Assembly: GCF_024506395.1 (NCBI RefSeq)
Contig: NZ_JANIBO010000002.1
Span: forward strand, 186,001 to 250,000
Reading direction: 5' to 3'
DNA: 64,000 bases
Source of the DNA: Cetobacterium sp. NK01
Lineage (GTDB): Bacteria; Fusobacteriota; Fusobacteriia; Fusobacteriales; Fusobacteriaceae
This document shows positions 1 through 7,489 of the stretch, one piece after another. The position numbers were made by a program, and so were the translations under genes. Every line of letters starts with the position of its first letter. Position 1 is the stretch's first letter. The notes under the pieces are model-generated. The model was not told the origin of the DNA, did no database searches, and saw nothing but the letters and a program-made list of their open reading frames with translations.

Positions 1-520
1 TTACAACTTCATTATTATTAAATATAACTACTCCATCTTTTACAAGTTCTGGTATTGTATATCTAGTTTCTAAAAAACTACTCATTAACTCCTCTGGAGT
101 TTCTACATCCCCTATTTTTAAAAGAGTTTTCTTTTTATCAGAATGTTCTAATATTAAAACACCAATTATTTCATTACTCTCATTTTTTATAGCAATTACA
201 TTTTGTAAAACTGTTTCTCCCTCTTGAGTTATAGCTTTATAGTTTTTAGATGGCATTCCTGTTTGCAAAGTTCTTAAAACAGCCGGTTCATTTTTATAAA
301 GAGCCACTTCACCTGCTATATTTTTAGAATAAATACTTCCTACTTCCGGTTTAGAATGATGTACAACTAAAGCTTTTTCTCCATCTTTTGTAGGGCAATC
401 TATAAAGGTATCTACTCCCAAAACATTACTTAAAATTATAGCTGTTTCTTCTAATTTTTCTATTTTATCTATATCCTGCGCTGTTAGAGTAGCACACATT
501 TTACAATAAGTTTTTATCAT
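1..520 (-). CDS. eutW: EutW-type sensor histidine kinase, N-terminal part (runs off left edge)
   Basis: Only the first ~173 codons are in the window; the kinase domain lies beyond the left edge. The start ATG overlaps the stop of eutV as ATGA, so the two are translationally coupled. The protein begins with a short segment containing C6 and C9 (YCKMCATLT) followed by a GAF-like region, as in the N-terminal domain of PdtaS/EutW kinases. Known role of the family: cytosolic histidine kinase that senses ethanolamine and phosphorylates the antiterminator EutV. Identification rests on this N-terminal domain and on the eutS-eutP-eutV context; the catalytic part cannot be checked here. Confidence 0.85.
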   Translation of the reverse strand, partial: MIKTYCKMCATLTAQDIDKIEKLEETAIILSNVLGVDTFIDCPTKDGEKALVVHHSKPEVGSIYSKNIAGEVALYKNEPAVLRTLQTGMPSKNYKAITQEGETVLQNVIAIKNESNEIIGVLILEHSDKKKTLLKIGDVETPEELMSSFLETRYTIPELVKDGVVIFNNNEVV

Positions 521-1095
521 AAAAGCTCTCCAGTAGTATTTATAATTTCAGAAAGTTGAGAAATTGTTATTCTCTTTTCCATGCTTATTTTTCTTATTTT
601 AGTATATGCTTCATCTTCAGTTAAAGAGTATTTATACATTAAAATACCCTTTGCTTTTTCTAATATTTTTCTTTCTCTTAATTTTCTCTCACTTATTTCT
701 AAGGCATTTTTTAGTTTTATTTTTTCGCTATAATTTTTATATAATAAATCCATCTGAGATAGTAGAATTTTTTCATCTAATGGCTTTATTAAATATCCTG
801 ACACATCATATTCTGTAGCTTCTTTTATATAATTTTCCATGCTATAAGCTGTTAGCATAATTATGCAATTTTTGTACTCCTTTTCTTTTAAAATCTTTGC
901 TACATTCGTTCCTAAAAGAAATGGCATTTTTAAATCTAAAAGTAAAATATCTGGCGTATGTCTTAGAGCTAATTCTACAGCTTCTAATCCATCTTTAGCC
1001 TCTCCAAGAACATCATATTCGTTTTCCTTTAATATTTCCACAAGGTCCATTCTTATTAACGAATCATCCTCTGCCACAACAACTGTTTTTCTCAT
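517..1095 (-). CDS. eutV: EutV, ANTAR-domain response regulator / antiterminator
   Basis: 192 residues. An N-terminal receiver domain carries the acidic pair D10/D11, phospho-acceptor D54 (in LLLDLKMP), T82 and K104. It is joined by a coiled-coil linker (about 115-140) to a C-terminal ANTAR RNA-binding domain (about 140-188, with the AKGILM and EDEAY motifs). In the family, phosphorylated EutV dimerises and binds paired hairpins in nascent eut mRNA to prevent termination. It sits between eutP (4-base gap) and eutW (ATGA overlap). Length and domain order are those of the Enterococcus/Listeria proteins. Confidence 0.95.
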   Translation of the reverse strand: MRKTVVVAEDDSLIRMDLVEILKENEYDVLGEAKDGLEAVELALRHTPDILLLDLKMPFLLGTNVAKILKEKEYKNCIIMLTAYSMENYIKEATEYDVSGYLIKPLDEKILLSQMDLLYKNYSEKIKLKNALEISERKLRERKILEKAKGILMYKYSLTEDEAYTKIRKISMEKRITISQLSEIINTTGELL

Positions 1096-1099
1096 TAAC

Positions 1100-1519
1100 T
1101 CACCTCAAAAAAGTTTTTAAGCACTCCACTCCCTTTAAACTTTTCAAGTCTAAATGAAAGATTTTTTCGACTCCAGCATTTTCTAGTACATCTTCTGCAC
1201 CCTTATAATTTTCTTCTAAATCAATTTTAGTTATAACTCCTAAAACTTTTTTTCCTAAAAACATACTTGCAAAATTTGGTGGATATAGATTTTCCTCATC
1301 CGCTGCTGATTGAATTAATATTATAATATCTGCATCTATAGAAACAACATTTAGAGCTTTATAATATACTTTATTTTCTAAGTACTCTCCTGGTGTATCA
1401 ATTATTTTTCCAATATAATCTACCATTTGTGTTTTTTTATACTCAACTTTTTGATTATTTAAAATTTGAGTCAATGTTGTTTTTCCACTTCCAGTTTTTC
1501 CTATTAACATTATTTTCAT
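1100..1519 (-). CDS. eutP: EutP, P-loop NTPase of ethanolamine utilisation
   Basis: 139 residues with a Walker A motif GKTGSGKTT at residues 7-15, a switch region IIDTPGEY and the guanine-specificity motif TKID near residue 113, so the fold is a small Ras-like GTPase. EutP homologues are assigned as GTPase-like proteins, and an acetate kinase activity has been reported for the family; which applies here cannot be seen. It lies 3 bases after eutS and 4 bases before eutV, so it is inside the eut operon. Confidence 0.9.
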   Translation of the reverse strand: MKIMLIGKTGSGKTTLTQILNNQKVEYKKTQMVDYIGKIIDTPGEYLENKVYYKALNVVSIDADIIILIQSAADEENLYPPNFASMFLGKKVLGVITKIDLEENYKGAEDVLENAGVEKIFHLDLKSLKGVECLKTFLR

Positions 1520-1522
1520 ATT

Positions 1523-1864
1523 TTAAGACCTCGAAATATTTGTAATTGAAAAATTTAAGGATGCTTTTAAATACTCCATAATTGCTTCTAAAGAACTTTC
1601 TATACTAGAAACATCTCCTGTTATTACTAAAGTTCCACTAAATCTATCTAAAAAACCAATCTCTATGGCTCCTGATTTAGTTGCAATATCTGCTGCTATT
1701 ATTGCCGCTTCTCCTGGTGTAATTGTCAATATTCCAATAGCATTTTTATTTTCTACATTTAATCCCATTTTTTTATAAATATCTAAATTTGGGTGAGCTA
1801 TTAAGTGTGCTAACGTTACTTGCTTTCCTGGTACATATTCCTGAATCATTCTAACTTTTTCCAT
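1523..1864 (-). CDS. eutS: EutS, bacterial microcompartment shell protein
   Basis: 113 residues, the normal length of EutS. The N-terminal stretch [17 protein letters not shown] is the circularly permuted BMC start of this family, followed by [24 protein letters not shown], the BMC core. EutS hexamers form part of the shell around the ethanolamine ammonia-lyase pathway. It is the first gene of the visible eut operon. The ATG is preceded by AGAGGT at a suitable distance. The upstream region to the tRNA holds no obvious rho-independent terminator or ANTAR hairpin pair on this strand. Confidence 0.93.
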   Translation of the reverse strand: MEKVRMIQEYVPGKQVTLAHLIAHPNLDIYKKMGLNVENKNAIGILTITPGEAAIIAADIATKSGAIEIGFLDRFSGTLVITGDVSSIESSLEAIMEYLKASLNFSITNISRS

Positions 1865-2001
1865 GGTTATACCTCTTTTGTTTTTATTTTACTTCATTTG
1901 TTTATAATTAAATCACAAAGAACACATTTTTTCAAGAGCAAAAAAATACACTCTCTATAAAATTACACTTAATACAGTTTTATAAGTTTATATTTTTGTT
2001 C

Positions 2002-2030
2002 TTGACTTAATTACAATTCCATGATATTAT
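2002..2030 (+). promoter_or_regulatory. promoter of the initiator tRNA gene
   Basis: TTGACT, 17-base spacer, TATTAT. Transcription would start near 2037, about 11 bases before the tRNA 5' end. Good sigma-70 type match. Confidence 0.75.
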
Positions 2031-2047
2031 ACTAATATATAAGAAAT

Positions 2048-2123
2048 CGCGGGATAGAGCAGTTGGCAGCTCGTCGGGCTCATAACCCGAAGGTCGTTGG
2101 TTCGAGTCCAGCTCCCGCCACCA
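2048..2123 (+). tRNA. tRNA-fMet (CAU), initiator
   Basis: A full cloverleaf can be folded: acceptor GCGGGA/TCCCGC, T-arm with TTCGAGT loop, anticodon loop CTCATAA with anticodon CAU, and genome-encoded CCA. Two initiator hallmarks are present: no Watson-Crick pair at position 1-72 (here C1 opposite C72) and three consecutive G-C pairs at the base of the anticodon stem (GGG/CCC). It has its own promoter and terminator, so it is transcribed alone. Confidence 0.95.
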
Positions 2124-2142
2124 AAATTTAAACTAAGATTTC

Positions 2143-2173
2143 AAGTTATCTATATTTAAGATAACTTTTTTTT
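2143..2173 (+). terminator. terminator of the tRNA gene
   Basis: Perfect 9-bp stem AAGTTATCT/AGATAACTT with a 7-base loop, running into eight T. Confidence 0.85.
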
Positions 2174-2183
2174 ATTAAACAAA

Positions 2184-2215
2184 TAAAAAAAGAGTCACTT
2201 TGACTCTATTTTTTT
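2184..2215 (-). terminator. bidirectional terminator after the 211-aa gene
   Basis: Stem AGAGTCA/TGACTCT with a 3-base loop, flanked by an A run on one side and a T run on the other. It overlaps the stop codon of the minus-strand gene and could also back up the tRNA terminator. Confidence 0.75.
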
Positions 2216-2841
2216 ATTATTATTTTAAATTTTTGCTCTTCCTCACTATACTCAAATTTTTCATTTAATTCTTTTACAAAATTTTTAGTCCATATATTTC
2301 TCAAACTATAAAAAACATTCACATCTATATTCTCTTTTTCCCAAATATCTTTATGCACACAAATTCTTCTTATCCAAACAACTTTATCATTTTCAGATAC
2401 TTCAATAATATTAACTCTATCACACGGCATTCCATCTAATATATAATCATTTATACTATTGTATAAATCTATCGCACTTTCAAAATATTTCTCTTTTTTA
2501 GCTTCTTTTGCAGCTAATTTTCCTTCTTCCTCAAAGATTTTTTCTAATTTTTCTATAGAATCTTTATTGTTCTCTAAAATAACCTTTATCCAAGCTGCTA
2601 ATCTTCCTTCTGAAGAATGAATCCTATTTTGCAACCAACCATGAATATTCTCTAAATCAATTATTTCTTCTAGATTTCTATTTTCTAATTTTTTTCCGTA
2701 TTTATTTTCAATCTCAATTTTTATTTTTACAACATTCAATTTATTCTCTACAGCTAATTTTACTACTTTATCTTCTAAATTTTCAAACCATAATATCTTA
2801 TTAAAAAGCCAATAGTGTATTTTACCTAAATATAAACTCAT
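2206..2841 (-). CDS. conserved hypothetical protein linked to the siroheme/DUF1858 operon
   Basis: 211 residues, rich in Lys and Glu, no signal peptide and no membrane segment. I do not recognise a named domain. The most family-like stretch is HGWLQNRIHSSEGRLAAWI near residues 67-85; a single CD pair lies near residue 141. It is the last gene of a three-gene minus-strand operon (siroheme protein, DUF1858, this), 13 bases after the DUF1858 gene, and ends in a terminator. A role in the same redox process is an inference from position only. Confidence 0.7.
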   Translation of the reverse strand: MSLYLGKIHYWLFNKILWFENLEDKVVKLAVENKLNVVKIKIEIENKYGKKLENRNLEEIIDLENIHGWLQNRIHSSEGRLAAWIKVILENNKDSIEKLEKIFEEEGKLAAKEAKKEKYFESAIDLYNSINDYILDGMPCDRVNIIEVSENDKVVWIRRICVHKDIWEKENIDVNVFYSLRNIWTKNFVKELNEKFEYSEEEQKFKIIIKK

Positions 2842-2854
2842 AATTACTCCTTAA

Positions 2855-3040
2855 TTATTTTTCATTTAATTTATTTAAAACTTCATCCAAACTTAAACCA
2901 TGTATTTCACAAGCTTGTTGTAAATTTTCCATTTGAGCAGAAGGGCATCCTATACAACCCATTCCATAATTCATTAATATTTCTGCTGCTTTTGGATTTA
3001 TTTTTATTATATCTGCTATTAGTGTGTCTTTAGTTATCAT
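2855..3040 (-). CDS. DUF1858 (hydrid-cluster-associated-type) small protein
   Basis: 61 residues, entirely a DUF1858 domain: ITKDTLIADIIKINPKAAEIL followed by GMGCIGCP with C29 and C32 as the conserved CxxC pair. The biochemical function of this family is not established; such domains are found alone or fused to redox proteins, and the CxxC pair suggests metal, thiol or Fe-S chemistry. It is packed 3 bases after the siroheme-protein gene, so co-transcription is almost certain. Confidence 0.85.
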   Translation of the reverse strand: MITKDTLIADIIKINPKAAEILMNYGMGCIGCPSAQMENLQQACEIHGLSLDEVLNKLNEK

Positions 3041-3043
3041 TTT

Positions 3044-3721
3044 TTATATCTCCTCTTTTTTTAATATTTTAACGATATCTACTTTAAATTTTTCAATTGT
3101 TATTCGATCAATGAAATGTCCTAGTTTTTCACCTAATTGAGCTCTTTCTTTGTAATATATTAATATTACTTTAACAATGTCAAAGGCCTCGCTCTCTGAA
3201 ATTCCATCAATTAAAATATCAGCACTTCTTGGATAAAATCCAGAACTTCCTCCAACTGTTATAAAAAATTTCCCATCTAAATCTACAAGTACTCCTATAT
3301 CTTTTGAATAAGCACTAGTACAAGCATTTCTACACCCAACTACAGCTATTTTTGTTCTACATGGAAGTTCCATTCCATGAAAACTATTACTTATCTTCAT
3401 TCCCAATCCTATTGTTGGATATTTAGACCTTTTACAAAAATTTGCAGGACATATTTCTACATTTTTTACTGAATTTTGTATTTTAACAGCTGGTTCCATA
3501 TTTAATTCAGTCCATATTTTAGGCAAGTCTTCTTCTTTTAAATTAGTTATTAATATTCTTTGTCCTGAAGTTATTTTTAAAATACCTTTATATTTTTTTG
3601 TTACTTCTGCTATTCTTATCAAAGTATCAGGAGTTACAAATCCACCTGGAATATGAGGTGTAATTCCAAATCTTCTTTTACCACTTCTTATCTTTTGTAA
3701 GTTTCCACCATAATTTCCCAT
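3044..3721 (-). CDS. short nitrite/sulfite reductase-like siroheme/[4Fe-4S] protein
   Basis: 225 residues, about half the length of a full assimilatory siroheme reductase. It has one ferredoxin-like half domain (FGITPHIPGGFVTPDTL...) and one siroheme/4Fe-4S domain. Candidate cluster ligands are C91 and C96 (ICPANFC), C130 and C134 (GCRNAC), with an extra C121. The usual first motif is Cx5C; here it is Cx4C in the DNA, a deviation worth noting. It heads the operon with DUF1858 and the 211-residue protein. Substrate (sulfite, nitrite or other) cannot be told. Confidence 0.85.
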   Translation of the reverse strand: MGNYGGNLQKIRSGKRRFGITPHIPGGFVTPDTLIRIAEVTKKYKGILKITSGQRILITNLKEEDLPKIWTELNMEPAVKIQNSVKNVEICPANFCKRSKYPTIGLGMKISNSFHGMELPCRTKIAVVGCRNACTSAYSKDIGVLVDLDGKFFITVGGSSGFYPRSADILIDGISESEAFDIVKVILIYYKERAQLGEKLGHFIDRITIEKFKVDIVKILKKEEI

Positions 3722-3748
3722 TTATATCTCTCCTTTCTTTGAATATAT

Positions 3749-3778
3749 CTTATACTATTTTTTATATTTTTTCTGTAA
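3749..3778 (-). promoter_or_regulatory. promoter of the siroheme/DUF1858 operon
   Basis: On the minus strand TTACAG, 18-base spacer, TATAAG, about 25 bases before the RBS region. The weak -35 overlaps the palindrome just upstream, as expected for an activator-dependent promoter. Confidence 0.5.
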
Positions 3779-3789
3779 CATAAGTTACA
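3774..3789. promoter_or_regulatory. Crp/Fnr-like palindrome TGTAAC-N4-GTTACA
   Basis: A perfect 6+6 inverted repeat with a 4-base spacer, centred about 40 bases before the predicted transcription start of the siroheme operon, the class II activator position. Spacing and shape are those of Crp/Fnr-family operators. HcpR, a nitrosative-stress regulator of that family, is one plausible binder given the downstream gene; this is inference. Confidence 0.55.
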
Positions 3790-3798
3790 TTTTATTTT

Positions 3799-4197
3799 TT
3801 ATATTTTACTTAATAACTTCAATTCTTTTAATTCTTCTTCAAGATCTTTTAATAATAATTTTTTATCATTTATTGCCATTCCCATTAATACTCCTTCTAC
3901 CAAAGGAGCATCCATTATTTTTATTTTTTCTTTATCATATTCTTCACTATCTAAAAACTCTAACGCTAACTCTGCATTTAGTATAGAGCTACCTAAATCA
4001 CCAAAGATGGCAACTCCATCTTCTACATAAGCTTTTTTTATAGCCTCAGCTATAATTAAAGGGTTTGAGCCTAAATAATCCTCTTCTGTTCCACTTCCGT
4101 TAACTACGGGAAAATTATATTTTTTCATTTCGTTACATAATTCAATTACCTCATCAGCAAGTCTTTTACTATGAGATACTATAACAAATCCTAACAT
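3799..4197 (-). CDS. dhaM: DhaM, phosphotransferase subunit of PTS-dependent dihydroxyacetone kinase
   Basis: 132 residues, a single EIIA-mannose-type domain: LGFVIVSHSKRLADEV with the phospho-accepting H9, then FGDLGSSILNAELALEFL. It carries phosphate from HPr to the ADP bound on DhaL. Unlike the Escherichia coli protein it has no fused HPr or EI domain, the usual form in low-GC bacteria. Third gene of dhaK-dhaL-dhaM, 8 bases after dhaL. Confidence 0.92.
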   Translation of the reverse strand: MLGFVIVSHSKRLADEVIELCNEMKKYNFPVVNGSGTEEDYLGSNPLIIAEAIKKAYVEDGVAIFGDLGSSILNAELALEFLDSEEYDKEKIKIMDAPLVEGVLMGMAINDKKLLLKDLEEELKELKLLSKI

Positions 4198-4205
4198 ATT
4201 ATCAC

Positions 4206-4814
4206 CTACTTTAAATTTTTACAAATAGTATCAATAATTAAATATGAAGACATAGCTCCTGGATCTAAATGCCCTATACTTCTTTCTCCTAAGTAACTAG
4301 CTCTTCCTTTAGTTGCTTTCATATCTTTTGTTGAATCCACTCCATTTTTAGCTATTATTTGAATTTTTTTTAATAATTCATTTAGTTCTTCATTTTTATT
4401 TTCTTTTAAAGTTTCTACCACGGGAACTATAGTATCTAACATAGTCTTTTCTCCACATTGAGCTTTTCCTCTCATTTTTATCCCTTCTACCATCGCATCT
4501 GCTGCTTTTATAATATTTTCTCTATCCAATTTATTTGTACCCTTTAAACTCTGAGCTACTTTCATAAGTCCTGTTCCATATATTGCTCCAGAAGCTCCAC
4601 CTACATTCGATATAAGAATCATTGCTATTTTATTAAAAAAATCTGAGTAACTTAAATTTTTCAAACTTTCTTTTTCCTCTTTTATCTTTTGAAATCCTCT
4701 AGAAAGATTTACTCCATGATCACTATCTCCTATTACTCTATCTAATTCACTCAAATAATCTTTATTTTCATATATTACATCAGCTATTTTGTCCACTAAT
4801 ATGATTAAATCCAT
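4206..4814 (-). CDS. dhaL: DhaL, ADP-binding subunit of dihydroxyacetone kinase
   Basis: 202 residues. The N-terminal motif VIGDSDHGVNLSRG (D30, D32, H33) supplies Mg-ADP ligands, and the loop NVGGASGAIYGTGLM and the C-terminal GRASYLGERSIGHLDPGA motif are typical DhaL. ADP remains bound as a coenzyme and is rephosphorylated by DhaM; phosphate then passes to dihydroxyacetone on DhaK. Located 14 bases after dhaK in the same operon, with an AGGAGG ribosome site. Confidence 0.95.
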   Translation of the reverse strand: MDLIILVDKIADVIYENKDYLSELDRVIGDSDHGVNLSRGFQKIKEEKESLKNLSYSDFFNKIAMILISNVGGASGAIYGTGLMKVAQSLKGTNKLDRENIIKAADAMVEGIKMRGKAQCGEKTMLDTIVPVVETLKENKNEELNELLKKIQIIAKNGVDSTKDMKATKGRASYLGERSIGHLDPGAMSSYLIIDTICKNLK

Positions 4815-4828
4815 ATACTATAGTCCTC

Positions 4829-5821
4829 CTAAAATGTTTTTAATGCAATTGTATCTGATTTACTTTTTAGTAGTTTTTCTATTTCATCTGTTAACTTTAA
4901 AATAGTTATTGAGAATCCACCCATATCAAGTGAAGTCATATAATTTCCTACTAACGTTGTTTCTACAATTATATTTTTTTCCTTCAAAATATCTGCCACT
5001 CTATTATTAACAATGAATAACTCTATTAACGTTGTTTCTCCCAAACCATTTATCAAAACAGCAACTTTTTCTTTATTTATTTTAGATTCTTCTAAAACTT
5101 TTGCTAAAATATGTTCTACATGGGTATTTGCGTTTGAAAATTTTTCCCTATGTGTTCCTGGTTCACCATGAATTCCCAAGCCTATTTCAACTTCATCATC
5201 ACCTAAATCAAAACTATTTTTTCCAGTTGTAAATACAGTACACGATTTTAAAGACATTCCCATAGTTTTTATATTATTCACAACCTCTTTTCCAAGTTTC
5301 TCTAGGTTCTCTAAAGAATATCCTTGCTCTGCTGCTGCTCCTAAAATTTTATGTACAAATATTGTTCCAGCTATTCCTCTTCGACCAACAGTATATGTAC
5401 TATTCTCTACAGCTATATCATCATCTACAATTACTTTTCCTACTTTTATTCCATCTATTTCTGCCATTTCTGCTGCCATTTCAAAATTCATTACATCTCC
5501 ACTATAATTTTTAATTATAAGAAGAACTCCCTCTCCCGAATCTACAGCTTTTATGGCTTCATATACTTTATCTGCACTTGGAGATGTAAAAACTTCTCCT
5601 GCTACAGCAGCATCTAGCATCCCATATCCTACAAAACCTGCATGAGCTGGTTCATGACCGCTTCCTCCTCCACTTACTAATGCAACTTTTCCATACTTTT
5701 TCTCTTTTCTCACAATAATAGGTAAATCTTTTATACTTTCAATATTCTTTGGAAAAGCTTTTACCATTCCTTCAATCATTTCTTTAACAATATCCTCTTT
5801 TTTATTGATAAGTTTTTTCAT
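4829..5821 (-). CDS. dhaK: DhaK, dihydroxyacetone-binding subunit
   Basis: 330 residues. SGGGSGHEPAH carries H56, D109 lies in NYSGDVMNFEMA, and H218 in GIHGEPGTHR is the residue that forms the hemiaminal with dihydroxyacetone; these numbers coincide with the Escherichia coli enzyme. First gene of dhaKLM, with a good promoter and a GGAGG site. No glycerol dehydrogenase is adjacent, so dihydroxyacetone must come from elsewhere. Confidence 0.95.
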   Translation of the reverse strand: MKKLINKKEDIVKEMIEGMVKAFPKNIESIKDLPIIVRKEKKYGKVALVSGGGSGHEPAHAGFVGYGMLDAAVAGEVFTSPSADKVYEAIKAVDSGEGVLLIIKNYSGDVMNFEMAAEMAEIDGIKVGKVIVDDDIAVENSTYTVGRRGIAGTIFVHKILGAAAEQGYSLENLEKLGKEVVNNIKTMGMSLKSCTVFTTGKNSFDLGDDEVEIGLGIHGEPGTHREKFSNANTHVEHILAKVLEESKINKEKVAVLINGLGETTLIELFIVNNRVADILKEKNIIVETTLVGNYMTSLDMGGFSITILKLTDEIEKLLKSKSDTIALKTF

Positions 5822-5857
5822 AAATTTCCTCCTATATTTGAGTTAGTTTAATATTTT

Positions 5858-5886
5858 TATATACTTTAATTTTTTTATTTTGTCAA
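5858..5886 (-). promoter_or_regulatory. promoter of dhaKLM
   Basis: On the minus strand TTGACA, 17-base spacer, TATATA, about 37 bases before the dhaK start codon. Confidence 0.75.
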
Positions 5887-5984
5887 ATATAATAAATCTA
5901 TGAATTTATTTGTAGGATTCCTTCTTTCATTACAGTAAAAATATATTGAATATTAAAATAAATAATTTTAAGGAGGAATAAAAA

Positions 5985-6212
5985 GTGGAAATGAATAAAA
6001 TAGAGGCTTTAAAACTTTATAAACAATATTTTACTGAAAAGGATTTTGAGGATTTTTTAAATTCTCCATACATTGCTGAAGATTCAGATGATTTTGAAGA
6101 TTACTATCCTGAAGGTACTCCTAATCTTTTTTCCAAAGAAAAAAGTTATTTAACTTTTACTGCATATAAACTAAATGAAAATACATTATCTATAACATTA
6201 GAGAATAAATAA
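5985..6212 (+). CDS. small acidic hypothetical protein, 75 aa (GTG start)
   Basis: 75 residues, very acidic in the middle (EDSDDFEDYYPEG), no Cys, no membrane segment. I do not recognise the family. The GTG start is chosen because AGGAGG lies 8 bases before it, while the next ATG is 14 bases away. It stands alone, divergent from dhaKLM, and ends in a strong hairpin terminator, so it looks like a real one-gene unit. Confidence 0.7.
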   Translation: MEMNKIEALKLYKQYFTEKDFEDFLNSPYIAEDSDDFEDYYPEGTPNLFSKEKSYLTFTAYKLNENTLSITLENK

Positions 6213-6215
6213 AAA

Positions 6216-6238
6216 AGAGGCTATTAGCCTCTTTTTTT
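6216..6238. terminator. bidirectional terminator
   Basis: Perfect 7-bp stem AGAGGCT/AGCCTCT with ATT loop, A run before and T run after. Serves the 75-residue gene and the ABC ATPase gene that converge here. Confidence 0.85.
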
Positions 6239-6241
6239 ATA

Positions 6242-7366
6242 TTAAATTGTTATATTTTTTTCTGTTTCTATGTCAAACAAATGACATTTATCCATTTCAA
6301 AATAGAAGTTTTCTTGTTGGTTAAAATTAGCTCCAGTAGATTTTTCTGCAGGTATTCTAGCTGTATATTGTGTATCTCCAACAAAGAAATAAATAAACTC
6401 TTCATTACCCATTTGCTCTACAATATTTACTTTTCCTACAATTGATGAGTCTCCATCTTTCGCAGTATTTTTATTTCCAACATTTTCTGGTCTGATTCCA
6501 AACCAAACATCTTTTCCTACATGTCCTTTTACTTTATCAGCTTTCTCTTTTGGCAATTCTAATTTATCACCATTTGTTAATTTTACAAAAGTTTTATTGT
6601 CTTCTAAAATTAATGAAGCTTTAACTATATTCATTGCAGGTGATCCTATAAATCCAGCTACAAACTTATTTGCAGGTGTATTATATAAATTTAATGGTGT
6701 ATCAACTTGCATAATTTTTCCATAATTTAATACACAAATTCTATCTCCCATTGTCATTGCTTCAACTTGATCATGAGTTACATAGATCATTGTTGCATTT
6801 TGTCCCTCTTCTTTTAACTGTTTGTGAAGTTGAGTTATTCTTACTCTCATAGAAACTCTAAGTTTAGCATCTAAGTTTGATAAAGGTTCATCAAATAAGA
6901 AAACTTCTGGTTTTCTTACAATTGCTCTTCCAACTGCAACCCTTTGTCTTTGTCCTCCTGACATCTCTTTTGGTTTTCTATCTAAAAGATCTGTGATCTC
7001 AAGTTTTTCTGCAGCTTCTTTAACTCTTTTATCTATCTCATTTTTAGGAACTTTTGCCATTTTTAATCCAAATGCCATATTATCATAAACTGTCATATGT
7101 GGATAAAGCGCATAGTTTTGGAAAACCATTGCAATTCCTCTGTCTTTTGGAGGTAAGTCATTAACTAGCTTATCCCCTATATAGATTTCTCCACCAGTAA
7201 TTTCCTCTAATCCTGCAACCATTCTTAAAGTTGTTGATTTTGCACAACCAGATGGCCCTACAAAAACCATAAATTCTCCATCTTTAATATTTAAGTCAAT
7301 TCCATGAACTGCCTTAAATCCATTTGGGTATTGTTTTTCTACTTTTTTTAGTACTACTTCTGCCAT
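6242..7366 (-). CDS. MalK/MsmX/UgpC-type sugar ABC transporter ATPase
   Basis: 374 residues from the ATG preceded by AAGGAGGAAGAATTAAT; an upstream in-frame ATG would add 33 residues with no ribosome site. Walker A GPSGCAKSTT (note Ala instead of the common Gly), Q-loop VFQNYALYPHM, signature LSGGQ-type MSGGQRQRV, Walker B VFLFDEPLSNLDA, His-loop THDQ. The C-terminal ~130 residues form the TOBE/OB regulatory domain. No permease or binding protein is adjacent, so it may be a shared ATPase for several CUT1 sugar importers. Proximity to galactose genes fits. Confidence 0.9.
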   Translation of the reverse strand: MAEVVLKKVEKQYPNGFKAVHGIDLNIKDGEFMVFVGPSGCAKSTTLRMVAGLEEITGGEIYIGDKLVNDLPPKDRGIAMVFQNYALYPHMTVYDNMAFGLKMAKVPKNEIDKRVKEAAEKLEITDLLDRKPKEMSGGQRQRVAVGRAIVRKPEVFLFDEPLSNLDAKLRVSMRVRITQLHKQLKEEGQNATMIYVTHDQVEAMTMGDRICVLNYGKIMQVDTPLNLYNTPANKFVAGFIGSPAMNIVKASLILEDNKTFVKLTNGDKLELPKEKADKVKGHVGKDVWFGIRPENVGNKNTAKDGDSSIVGKVNIVEQMGNEEFIYFFVGDTQYTARIPAEKSTGANFNQQENFYFEMDKCHLFDIETEKNITI

Positions 7367-7489
7367 ATTAATTCTTCCTCCTTGTTTTTTACTAAATCTG
7401 AGGTTATTATATAGCATCTTTTTATTTTTTTCAACACTTTTGTTTAATTTATAATCTTTTTTCACATTTTATTTACATTTTATCTGTAT

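Noticed and set aside
1921-1960. AGAG...CTCT pairing in the eutS leader as an ANTAR hairpin
   Set aside because: Stem of only four pairs, no terminal-loop A1/G4 pattern and no terminator overlap.
7367-7465. Longer N-terminus for the MalK-type ATPase
   Set aside because: The extra 33 residues do not belong to the family and the downstream ATG has an ideal AGGAGGAA site.
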